Assembly (NCBI GenBank): GCA_947372165.1
Contig: CANBSP010000006.1
Span: 1-64,000, forward strand
Direction of reading: 5' to 3'
Origin: Actinomycetota bacterium
Lineage (GTDB): Bacteria; Actinomycetota; Actinomycetes; Nanopelagicales; Nanopelagicaceae
Length of the DNA: 64,000 bases
Shown here: one piece after another, positions 56,289 through 63,128 of the stretch
Numbering within the stretch: position 1 is the stretch's first letter
Layout of the letters: each line of letters opens with the position of its first letter
Program-made: the position numbers and the translations under genes
The notes under the pieces: generated by a model
The model's input: the letters and a program-made list of their open reading frames with translations, nothing else
What the model was told of the DNA's origin: nothing
Database searches by the model: none

Positions 56289-57284
56289 ATGCCACCTTTA
56301 GATTTTTGGGAGTCTAAAGTTCTCAAGAGTCTTGACCCCGTCGTTAAAAATTCGACGCTCGTAAAGGTCAACGAAGCGAAGATCGCAGAAGTCGCTTCAT
56401 GGATGGCATATGAAGAGTTTGCAAAGCCAGATGGCTCCTCACTCTTCAACTTTGGCGATGATCCAGATTTCTTGATGGATCTCACTCTCACGGTGAATAC
56501 GATGAATTTTGCATTCACTAACTTTGGCACGGGCATTAAGTACGAGACTGATTACAACGGTCGTCGTTATAGTGATTCAGAAGCAATGATGGCAAACCTT
56601 CATCGCGCAGTTGCTGAGGGCATTCCATTCTTCGATGGCGCATACCAAGCGAAGATGGTTCGTGCTGATCTCGAACAAGTCTTCCAGGGCACGATTGAGA
56701 TGCCGATGCTCGATGAGCGAGTGAAGATCTTTAATGAGGTCGGAGAGATCCTCGTCGCTAAATACGGTGGAAAGTGGCACAACTTCGTTCGATCCTGTGC
56801 ACCTCGGCTCTATGCCGATGGCAACGGCATCCTCGAACGACTCACAACGGAGTTCCCACGCTTTGCCGATACCTCTGAGTATCAGGGTTCAGAGATCCAG
56901 CTCTACAAGCTGCCACAACTTGGAATCTGGGGGATGCACCTAGCCCTAATGCCACGCAAGGTCTGGGCGTTAGAAGATGCCCATCTGCTCACCGCCTTCG
57001 CGGATTACATCGTCCCCGTTGGGCTTCGCGTCATGGGAATCTTTGAATATGCACCCGAGCTTGAGTCACAGATCAACTCACTCACAGAGGTCCCTCGAGA
57101 CAGTGTCGCCGAAATTGAGATTCGCGCGAATTCGATCTATGTCATTGCGCGGCTGACTGAAGAGATCAATGCCAGACGCGTTGGTTTAGAACCGCTCTTG
57201 ATGCCACAAGTTGATTTCCGACTTTGGAAGGCCTATCACGCAACCCACTGGCCTCACCACCTTACGAGAACGGTTATGTATTAA
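56289..57284 (+). CDS. DUF2419 / queuosine-salvage glycosylase-like protein (Qng1 family)
   Basis: The 331-residue soluble protein matches the DUF2419 (queuosine salvage, Qng1/C9orf64) family along its length: TVNTMNFAF near 68-76, KIFNEVGEILVAKYGG near 146-161, LLTAFADYIVPVGLRVMG near 233-250, VAEIEIRANSIYVIARL near 273-289 and the tail VDFRLWKAYH. Characterised members hydrolyse queuosine 5'-phosphate to queuine. D239 in FADY aligns, from memory, with an Asp of that active site. The gene lies 3 nt after a nucleoside permease gene and directly before a nucleoside deoxyribosyltransferase-like gene, which supports nucleoside cleavage. Substrate here could be queuosine, its phosphate or another modified nucleoside. 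Confidence 0.8.
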   Translation: MPPLDFWESKVLKSLDPVVKNSTLVKVNEAKIAEVASWMAYEEFAKPDGSSLFNFGDDPDFLMDLTLTVNTMNFAFTNFGTGIKYETDYNGRRYSDSEAMMANLHRAVAEGIPFFDGAYQAKMVRADLEQVFQGTIEMPMLDERVKIFNEVGEILVAKYGGKWHNFVRSCAPRLYADGNGILERLTTEFPRFADTSEYQGSEIQLYKLPQLGIWGMHLALMPRKVWALEDAHLLTAFADYIVPVGLRVMGIFEYAPELESQINSLTEVPRDSVAEIEIRANSIYVIARLTEEINARRVGLEPLLMPQVDFRLWKAYHATHWPHHLTRTVMY

Positions 57285-57733
57285 TGAAGATCTACTTTGC
57301 AGGTCCGCTCTTTACCCCGTACGAGCGATCATTTATTGATGAATGTGCTGCGAGATTACGTGCCGAAGGCATGGAAGTCTTTGTCCCACATGAAATCCCA
57401 CTGCCAGATCCAGTGACGCCAGCATTTATCTTTGATGTTGATTCGGCAGCTGTCTTGGGTGCCGATGCAATCCTTGCGCTCCTTGATGGCCCTATGGTTG
57501 ATGATGGAACTGCTGTCGAGATCGGGATCTTCTGGAGTGCGATGCGCACTGACTCCTCTAAAAAAGGAATTGTTGGGTTAGTCACTGATACCCGAGTCAT
57601 CCGCGATCGCAAGATGATTGACGGCAAGGGAATCAACCTCTTTGTGAGAGGCTGCATTGAAGATCGTGGTGCACTCGTTGATAACTTTGATAGGGCCTTT
57701 GAAATCTTGAAGGCATGGCATGAAGAGAAGTAG
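57284..57733 (+). CDS. Nucleoside 2-deoxyribosyltransferase-like protein
   Basis: The ATG at 57284 overlaps the previous stop by one base and gives 149 residues; a longer in-frame reading lies inside the previous gene. KIYFAGPLFTPYER at the N-terminus and DDGTAVEIGIFW (catalytic Glu in EIG, near residue 84) identify the nucleoside 2-deoxyribosyltransferase fold. Family members swap bases between deoxynucleosides or hydrolyse deoxynucleoside 5'-phosphates. Which activity applies is unknown, but it fits nucleoside salvage. Confidence 0.85.
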   Translation: MKIYFAGPLFTPYERSFIDECAARLRAEGMEVFVPHEIPLPDPVTPAFIFDVDSAAVLGADAILALLDGPMVDDGTAVEIGIFWSAMRTDSSKKGIVGLVTDTRVIRDRKMIDGKGINLFVRGCIEDRGALVDNFDRAFEILKAWHEEK

Positions 57734-57745
57734 ATCATCGCGTGA

Positions 57746-58921
57746 ATGCTGACCTCATATAAGACTGTCTTAAAGAAGGATCACTCCTTCTCAACCTTTG
57801 GCTTCGGGATTATTGGCAGGTTGCCACTCGCCATGAACACAGTGGGCTTGGTCTTCCTGATTTCCAGTGTCCGAAAATCCTTCGCATTGGCCGGCCTTGC
57901 CTCCGCCTGTTACACCCTGGCTGGGGCATTTCTTGGGCCTCGGATTGGCAAGCTTGCTGATGTGAAAGGGACCCGAAAGGTCCTTATTCCCATTACTTTG
58001 CTCAACGCCCTCGCGATTACCGGCATTCTGACAATTGGTGTGAAGAACACGCCTGCGCTCTTGGTCAGCGCCGCATTGGCAGGTGCCACATTCCCACAAT
58101 TTGGCAGTTACACCCGCACGAGGTGGAGCCGAACACTTAAAGATGACCGCGAACTCACTGCAGCTCTCTCTTTGGAGTCTGTACTCGATGAGACCGCCTT
58201 CGTTGTTGGGCCAGCACTTGCTGGCTTTCTCTTCGCTTGGCAAGGGTCAAGGTCACCGTTAATCGGTGGTGTGATCTTCCTTCTGATCGCCGGATTTGGA
58301 CTATCACTCACGAGTACCGATCATGCCGGGCATGTTCAGCCTGAAGGTAAACACGGTGGTTTGCTCAAGATTCGATATGTTAAACCGCTACTTGCCACAC
58401 TGGTCTGCATCGGCATCACCTTTGGTGCGCAGTACGTCGTGATCTTGGCAGTTGCACGCGAAGGTGGCAGGGCCGCTGAAGGTGGACTCTGGGTTGGATT
58501 AAATCCGATCGGCAGTACTGTCGCTGGTTTTGCCTTTGGATTTATTCATTGGAAGATCTCGGCAGCGAAGCGATTGACCGCCGCCCTATTCACGATGTCA
58601 CTTGGCACATCAGGACTTGTGATCTTTCATAGTTATCACACAATTATTCTCTGGCTCATTATCGCCGGTGTCGCCATCGCACCAGCTTTGATTTCGGCAA
58701 ATGAACGACTCAAAGAGTTAGTACCAGTTCATCGACTCAATGAAGCTTTCTCATTGCTCGGTGCATCAATCTCACTTGGCATCACGATCGGTGCATCCCT
58801 GAGCGGCGTACTTGTCTCGCACTTTGGCGGCTGGCATGGCTTCGACTTTATGTTGGGTGCAACTGCACTTGCTTGTTTGGTCTCACTCATCGGCATACGT
58901 GGAAAGAAGATGGAGAGTTAA
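57746..58921 (+). CDS. MFS transporter
   Basis: The 391-residue protein has about twelve helices in two halves, with the loop GPRIGKLADVKGTRKVLIP after helix 2 recalling MFS motif A. It resembles drug- and sugar-efflux type carriers of the family. Because it sits in the nucleoside operon, export of unused bases or sugar, or uptake of a related solute, is plausible but not shown. It starts 12 nt after the previous gene; the nucleoside hydrolase follows after 1 nt. Confidence 0.8.
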   Translation: MLTSYKTVLKKDHSFSTFGFGIIGRLPLAMNTVGLVFLISSVRKSFALAGLASACYTLAGAFLGPRIGKLADVKGTRKVLIPITLLNALAITGILTIGVKNTPALLVSAALAGATFPQFGSYTRTRWSRTLKDDRELTAALSLESVLDETAFVVGPALAGFLFAWQGSRSPLIGGVIFLLIAGFGLSLTSTDHAGHVQPEGKHGGLLKIRYVKPLLATLVCIGITFGAQYVVILAVAREGGRAAEGGLWVGLNPIGSTVAGFAFGFIHWKISAAKRLTAALFTMSLGTSGLVIFHSYHTIILWLIIAGVAIAPALISANERLKELVPVHRLNEAFSLLGASISLGITIGASLSGVLVSHFGGWHGFDFMLGATALACLVSLIGIRGKKMES

Positions 58922-58922
58922 G

Positions 58923-59855
58923 ATGGCTATGAGAGTTATCCTCGATACAGATCCAGGCATTGATGATGCCCTTGCCATTCTCCTTCTCGGCGCATCTGCC
59001 GAAATCTCACTTGAAGCGATTACCGTCACCCATGGCAACACCACTGTCGATAAGTGCCTTGCTAATGCGCTGCGACTAGTTGATCTTGCCGGTCTCTCTG
59101 GGGTTCCAGTGGCACGTGGGGCAAGCAGCCCGCTGGTGAAGAGCCTCACGGTTGCGGAAGAGACTCATGGTGATGGGGGACTTGGTTATGCCGTTCTCCC
59201 TGATGCGAAGGGCACAGAAAGCGCGAAGAATGCAATCGATACGATCATCGATCTCGTTCATCAATATCCGCATGAGATAACGATCCTGGCGATTGGGCCA
59301 TGTACAAATATCGCCTTAGCAATCCATAAGGATCCATCGATCATCACCCTGATCGATCGAGTAGTTGTGATGGGCGGGGTTGTTCATGCACCAGGCAATA
59401 TGACGCCAGATGCAGAGTTCAATATCTACTGTGATCCAGAAGCCTTCGATATCGTCCTGCGAGCAGGATTTGATCTGACGATTGTTCCACTCGATGTGAC
59501 ATATCAATGCCTCTTCACTAAATCCCATGTGGCTCGTCTGACATCGGCAAAGCCAGAGATCGCCACCTTTATTGAAGATTCGACTCGCTTCTACATGGAG
59601 TTCCACGATGAGTATCAAGATATTGATGGCTGCGCGATTAATGATCCACTCGCCGCAGCAATTCTCATCAAGCCAGAACTCGTGAAGCTTCGTGATTATT
59701 ACATGACCGTTGAGCTTAAAGGTGAGTTCACCAAGGCGAAGACATCAGTTGATCACTATAAAATTTCGGGAAAGACTCCCAATACCAAAGTTGCGATGGC
59801 GGTAGATGTCGAAGCCTTTATGGATTTCTTCATTGAGCGGATGGCGAAATTATGA
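58923..59855 (+). CDS. Nucleoside hydrolase (inosine-uridine preferring type)
   Basis: The ATG at 58923 gives 310 residues; longer upstream readings lie inside the MFS gene. DTDPGIDDALAIL (8-20) holds the calcium-binding Asp cluster, and GNMTPDAEFNIYCDPEAF and INDPLAAA complete the active site. The enzyme hydrolyses ribonucleosides to base and ribose, and the ribose could be taken up by the divergent ribokinase. It overlaps the first phosphorylase gene by 4 nt. Confidence 0.92.
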   Translation: MAMRVILDTDPGIDDALAILLLGASAEISLEAITVTHGNTTVDKCLANALRLVDLAGLSGVPVARGASSPLVKSLTVAEETHGDGGLGYAVLPDAKGTESAKNAIDTIIDLVHQYPHEITILAIGPCTNIALAIHKDPSIITLIDRVVVMGGVVHAPGNMTPDAEFNIYCDPEAFDIVLRAGFDLTIVPLDVTYQCLFTKSHVARLTSAKPEIATFIEDSTRFYMEFHDEYQDIDGCAINDPLAAAILIKPELVKLRDYYMTVELKGEFTKAKTSVDHYKISGKTPNTKVAMAVDVEAFMDFFIERMAKL

Positions 59856-60604
59856 GTAAGCAGCACCATATCCATCTTGAACCCGGAGATGTTGGTCGGT
59901 ATGTGCTCATGCCAGGAGATCCAGGACGGGTCGAGGTAATCGCCAAGCACCTGGATAACGCAGTTCATATCGCGACAAATAGAGAGTATGTGACCTATAC
60001 GGGTTATCTCGATGGCGTGAAAGTCTCGGTGACATCGACCGGAATCGGTTGTCCATCAGCTGCAATTGCCTTGGAAGAGCTCGTCCGCGTAGGCGCAGAT
60101 ACCTTTATCCGCGTCGGCACATCAGGTGCGATCCAACCTGGGACCAAGAGCAATGAACTGGCCATCATCACTGGTGCAATTCGAGATGAAGGGACGTCGA
60201 TCCACTACTTGCCGCCAGAGTTTCCTGCCGTGGCCAACCTTGAGATCGTGCAAGCGCTACGCAAGGCGGCGACCTCATCGAATACTCCCCATCGCCTCGG
60301 GATCACTCAGTCGAAGGATTCGTTCTATGGCGAAGTTGAGCCCGAACGCTCTGGCGTCCCTGACCGGCTTTTAAAGCGATGGAAGGCGTGGGAGATTGGC
60401 GGGGCAATCTGTTCTGAGATGGAGTCCTCCACCCTCTTTGTCGTTGCATCAATCCTCGGAGTTCGAGCAGGTGGCATTATGGCAATGTGGGCCGATGGCG
60501 AATTTCGTGGTTTGGATTCACTGATCGAGACAGCAATTTCTGGTGTTCGGGAATTAATCAAGGAAGATAGCAAAATTAAGGGAGATAACAATGGAGACAG
60601 CTGA
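59852..60604 (+). CDS. Uridine phosphorylase family protein, copy 1
   Basis: The 250-residue NP-I family phosphorylase has the phosphate-binding region MPGDPGRVEVIA, VTSTGIGCPSAAIALEEL near 56-73, RVGTSGAIQ and the C-terminal EMESSTLFVVA with the ribose-binding Glu. Phosphorolysis gives base and (deoxy)ribose 1-phosphate. Uridine phosphorylase is the closest subfamily. It overlaps the second copy by 14 nt, and both share a 41-nt identical block. Confidence 0.88.
   Translation: MSKQHHIHLEPGDVGRYVLMPGDPGRVEVIAKHLDNAVHIATNREYVTYTGYLDGVKVSVTSTGIGCPSAAIALEELVRVGADTFIRVGTSGAIQPGTKSNELAIITGAIRDEGTSIHYLPPEFPAVANLEIVQALRKAATSSNTPHRLGITQSKDSFYGEVEPERSGVPDRLLKRWKAWEIGGAICSEMESSTLFVVASILGVRAGGIMAMWADGEFRGLDSLIETAISGVRELIKEDSKIKGDNNGDS
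60011..60051 (+). repeat. 41-nt block identical in both phosphorylase genes (copy 1)
   Basis: This block encodes the DGVKVSVTSTGIGC region and is identical to 60762-60802, while flanking third-codon positions differ. Confidence 0.9.
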
Positions 60605-61349
60605 CGGCAAGCAGTATCACATCAATATGAAGAAGGGTGATGTCGGAAAGTATGTGCTCCTTCCCGGTGATCCTGGACGTTGTGAGGCGATCGCTGCGCT
60701 CTTTGATAATCCTGTGCACGTTACACAAAACCGTGAATACAACACGTGGACTGGCACATTAGATGGCGTGAAAGTCTCGGTGACATCGACCGGAATCGGT
60801 TGCCCATCTGCTGCGATTGCGCTGGAAGAGCTCGTTCGTATCGGTGCAGATACCTTTATTCGCGTCGGGACTTCTGGACACATTCAAAAAGATATTAAAT
60901 CTGGCGAACTTGCCATCATTAATGCTGCGATCCGCGATGAAGGCACATCCCTCCACTACATGCCGATTGAATTTCCAGCGATCGCTGATATCAACCTCGT
61001 GTTAGCACTACAACGAGCCGCGAAGAAGACCGGTGCAGTTCATAGAACGGGCATCACGCAATCGAAGGATTCGTTCTACGGTCAACATGAGCCAGAGCGC
61101 ATGGGCGTTGGTCCAGATCTCCTTAATCGCTGGCGAGCATGGGAGATCGGCGGGGCGCTCTGTTCAGAGATGGAAGCTTCTGCGCTCTTTGTCATCGCCT
61201 CCATGCTGCGCGTGCGGGCGGGGGGAGTGATGATGGTTCATGGTGTTGATCCAATGCCGCCGCTCGATATTCTCTTGCAGACTTCAGTTCAGGCGCTTCG
61301 CGAGATCATCGCCGAAGATAAGGCGAATGGTCGGGCGGTAGATCTATAA
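60591..61349 (+). CDS. Uridine phosphorylase family protein, copy 2
   Basis: The 252-residue paralogue of the previous gene keeps LPGDPGRCEAIA, VTSTGIGCPSAAIALEEL, RVGTSGHIQ and EMEASALFVIA. It differs in the base-binding half (for example MPIEFPAIADINL and HEPERMGVGPDLL), so base specificity may differ between copies. It is the last gene of the operon. Its end overlaps the convergent DUF3107 gene by 6 bp. Confidence 0.88.
   Translation: METADGKQYHINMKKGDVGKYVLLPGDPGRCEAIAALFDNPVHVTQNREYNTWTGTLDGVKVSVTSTGIGCPSAAIALEELVRIGADTFIRVGTSGHIQKDIKSGELAIINAAIRDEGTSLHYMPIEFPAIADINLVLALQRAAKKTGAVHRTGITQSKDSFYGQHEPERMGVGPDLLNRWRAWEIGGALCSEMEASALFVIASMLRVRAGGVMMVHGVDPMPPLDILLQTSVQALREIIAEDKANGRAVDL
60762..60802 (+). 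repeat. 41-nt block identical in both phosphorylase genes (copy 2)
   Basis: Identical to 60011-60051; see that entry. Confidence 0.9.
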
Positions 61350-61592
61350 GGTGGTGAAGCCGACCTTACGGTCTGCTGCATTCCCAGCCTCTACATAAGC
61401 AATCTTTGCGTGCGGAACCAGGATCTGACGACCCTTGGTGTCAGAAAGTGAGAGCGCCTTGCCAGAATCGAGCGCCTCTTGCACCTGGGCGATCACCTTC
61501 TCAATCGACTGATCGATCTCGTACATAAGGTCGACGCCGGTATCTGCGATACCGATACGGAGGTCTGTTGTTGTCTTGCTCTCTTTTGCCAT
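61344..61592 (-). CDS. DUF3107 family protein
   Basis: The 82-residue protein has DLRIGIADTGVDL and IPYVE-like KIAYVEAGNAADRKVGF at the C-terminus, the pattern of actinobacterial DUF3107. Function unknown. The gene follows a TetR gene on the same strand, an arrangement I recall from mycobacteria (TB9.4 beside a TetR regulator). It has its own leaderless promoter within the 20-bp gap behind the TetR gene. Confidence 0.85.
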   Translation of the reverse strand: MAKESKTTTDLRIGIADTGVDLMYEIDQSIEKVIAQVQEALDSGKALSLSDTKGRQILVPHAKIAYVEAGNAADRKVGFTTL

Positions 61593-61598
61593 GACCTA

Positions 61599-61604
61599 AC
61601 CTTA
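61599..61604 (-). promoter_or_regulatory. -10 element TAAGGT, leaderless promoter of the DUF3107 gene
   Basis: Minus-strand TAAGGT ends exactly 6 nt before the ATG at 61592 and sits just behind the TetR stop codon. Confidence 0.6.
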
Positions 61605-61612
61605 ACCTGAAA

Positions 61613-62221
61613 TTACTGGCTCTGCTTTGGGAAGCCGCCGATACCGCGCCAGATCTGGGTAGCGACAAGCTTTACCGCGCTATCGCGATCGATCTTGCCA
61701 TCGCGTTCGAGCCAATGGCGTGCAGCAGATTGCACATTTCCAATGATTCCCACTGCGAGCATCATGGATGCTTCCTTCGGCAAGCCGGTGTCGATAGAGA
61801 TCACGGCAGAGAAAGCTGCAGCGCAGTCATATGTCATACGAGTCAGGCGTTGTCGCACTTGTGGCTCGACGCTCATATCGCTCTCAAAGAGGAGACGGAA
61901 TGCCTCACCTTCGAGATTGATGAAATCAAAGTAGGCGGCGGTAGTTGCTTGGACTCGTTCCCAGTTATCAGTCCGTGATGCAACGGACTTTTGAATCTCA
62001 AAGACGAGTGAATCAATGTGGAGATCAAGAACAGCTAAGTAAAGATCGAGCTTTGACGGGAAGTGCTGATAGAGAACTGGCTTGCTCACATTGGCGCGGT
62101 CTGCGATCTCATCCATCGCGGCGGAGTGATAGCCAGCCTGCGTGAAGACTTCAAGGGCTGCAGCGAGTAATTGTGCTCGACGCTCATCGCGAGGCAACCG
62201 CCCCTTTAAATCAGTGCTCAT
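61613..62221 (-). CDS. TetR/AcrR family transcriptional regulator
   Basis: The start at 62221 gives 202 residues (MSTDLKGRLPRDERR); the open frame extends further upstream but into the divergent mshB gene. The helix-turn-helix is AMDEIADRANVSKPVLYQHF near 34-53, and the rest is the helical ligand-binding domain. The ATG is fixed by TATCCT 6 nt upstream. It diverges from mshB across 45 bp containing a GGGA-AA-TCCC dyad that may be its operator. Effector and targets are unknown. Confidence 0.9.
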   Translation of the reverse strand: MSTDLKGRLPRDERRAQLLAAALEVFTQAGYHSAAMDEIADRANVSKPVLYQHFPSKLDLYLAVLDLHIDSLVFEIQKSVASRTDNWERVQATTAAYFDFINLEGEAFRLLFESDMSVEPQVRQRLTRMTYDCAAAFSAVISIDTGLPKEASMMLAVGIIGNVQSAARHWLERDGKIDRDSAVKLVATQIWRGIGGFPKQSQ

Positions 62222-62227
62222 GGTTGA

Positions 62228-62233
62228 AGGATA
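62228..62233 (-). promoter_or_regulatory. -10 element TATCCT, leaderless promoter of the tetR gene
   Basis: Minus-strand TATCCT ends exactly 6 nt before the ATG at 62221. The divergent mshB promoter uses the same hexamer. Confidence 0.65.
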
Positions 62234-62234
62234 A

Positions 62235-62244
62235 GGGAAATCCC
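62235..62244. promoter_or_regulatory. GGGAAATCCC dyad between tetR and mshB (operator candidate)
   Basis: GGGA and TCCC flank a 2-bp centre, placed between the two divergent -10 boxes where both -35 regions would lie. It is short for a TetR operator, so it may be only the core. Confidence 0.35.
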
Positions 62245-62254
62245 AGGGAGTTGT

Positions 62255-62260
62255 TATCCT
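62255..62260 (+). promoter_or_regulatory. -10 element TATCCT, leaderless promoter of mshB
   Basis: TATCCT ends exactly 6 nt before the mshB ATG at 62267. Confidence 0.65.
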
Positions 62261-62266
62261 CCTCGT

Positions 62267-63127
62267 ATGAGTAAAAAGAGCCTCCTCCTTGTTCATGCAC
62301 ATCCAGATGATGAGACGATCAATAATGGCGCGACGATGGCGATGTATGCCGCCGCTGGCTACAACGTCACTCTCGTCACCTGTACTCGTGGTGAAGAGGG
62401 CGAGATTCTCGTGCCAGAACTTGCTCACCTGGCAGCTGATAAAGAGGATGGCCTGGCCCCTATCCGTGAAGTCGAATTAGCAAATGCCATGGCTGCCTTG
62501 GGAGTAACCGATCACCGATTCCTCGGCGCACCCCATCGCCATTATCGCGATAGCGGAATGATGGGGACCCCACCCAATGATCGCCCCGATGTCTTCTGGC
62601 AGGCCGATCTGGATAGCGCAGCACTAGAACTTGTGGAGATCATCCTCGAGGTGAAGCCGCAGGTATTGGTTACCTACGATGAGTTCGGTGGCTACGGGCA
62701 CCCCGATCACATTAAAGCTCACCAGGTGGCAATGCGCGCAGCAGAGTTAGCACAACCGCAATGGGATATCGCAAAGATCTACTGGAACACGATGCCACGA
62801 TCCGTTATTCAAAAAGGGATCGATGCAATGAAAGCTGCCGGATCAGATTTTATGGGAGTAGAGAGCGCGGATGATCTTCCATTTGCAAAGCCAGATGACG
62901 TGGTTACCACTGCGATGAATGCAAGTGCCTTTGTCGATCAGAAGATGACGGCGATGGCATCCCATCCAACTCAGATTGCCCTCGATGGCCCATTCTTCGC
63001 ACTCTCCAATAATGTGGGATTAAATGTTTGGGGTTATGAGTATTACACCCTCGTTAAGGGTGATAAGGCGGGCGAACTTACACCTGAGGGTTGGGAACAA
63101 GATCTCTTCGCCGGAGTTGTTGAATAA
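62267..63127 (+). CDS. mshB: MshB, GlcNAc-Ins deacetylase of mycothiol synthesis
   Basis: The 286-residue LmbE-family zinc enzyme has AHPDDE (11-16) with metal ligands H12 and D15, and [12 protein letters not shown] with the third ligand near residue 147. [19 protein letters not shown] is the MshB rather than the Mca pattern. It deacetylates GlcNAc-Ins in mycothiol synthesis, supporting an actinobacterial host. It converges with cysS, leaving 1 nt between stops. Confidence 0.88.
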   Translation: MSKKSLLLVHAHPDDETINNGATMAMYAAAGYNVTLVTCTRGEEGEILVPELAHLAADKEDGLAPIREVELANAMAALGVTDHRFLGAPHRHYRDSGMMGTPPNDRPDVFWQADLDSAALELVEIILEVKPQVLVTYDEFGGYGHPDHIKAHQVAMRAAELAQPQWDIAKIYWNTMPRSVIQKGIDAMKAAGSDFMGVESADDLPFAKPDDVVTTAMNASAFVDQKMTAMASHPTQIALDGPFFALSNNVGLNVWGYEYYTLVKGDKAGELTPEGWEQDLFAGVVE

Positions 63128-63128
63128 G

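Noticed and set aside
62222-62428. A 69-residue N-terminal extension of the TetR reading frame
   Set aside because: It runs through the divergent promoter and into mshB. The TATCCT box fixes the start at 62221, and the TetR domain begins right after that.
62267-63127. Assignment as mycothiol conjugate amidase Mca
   Set aside because: DHRFLG and the RDSGMMG segment are MshB features, and GYGHPDH differs from the GYPHPDH form I associate with Mca.
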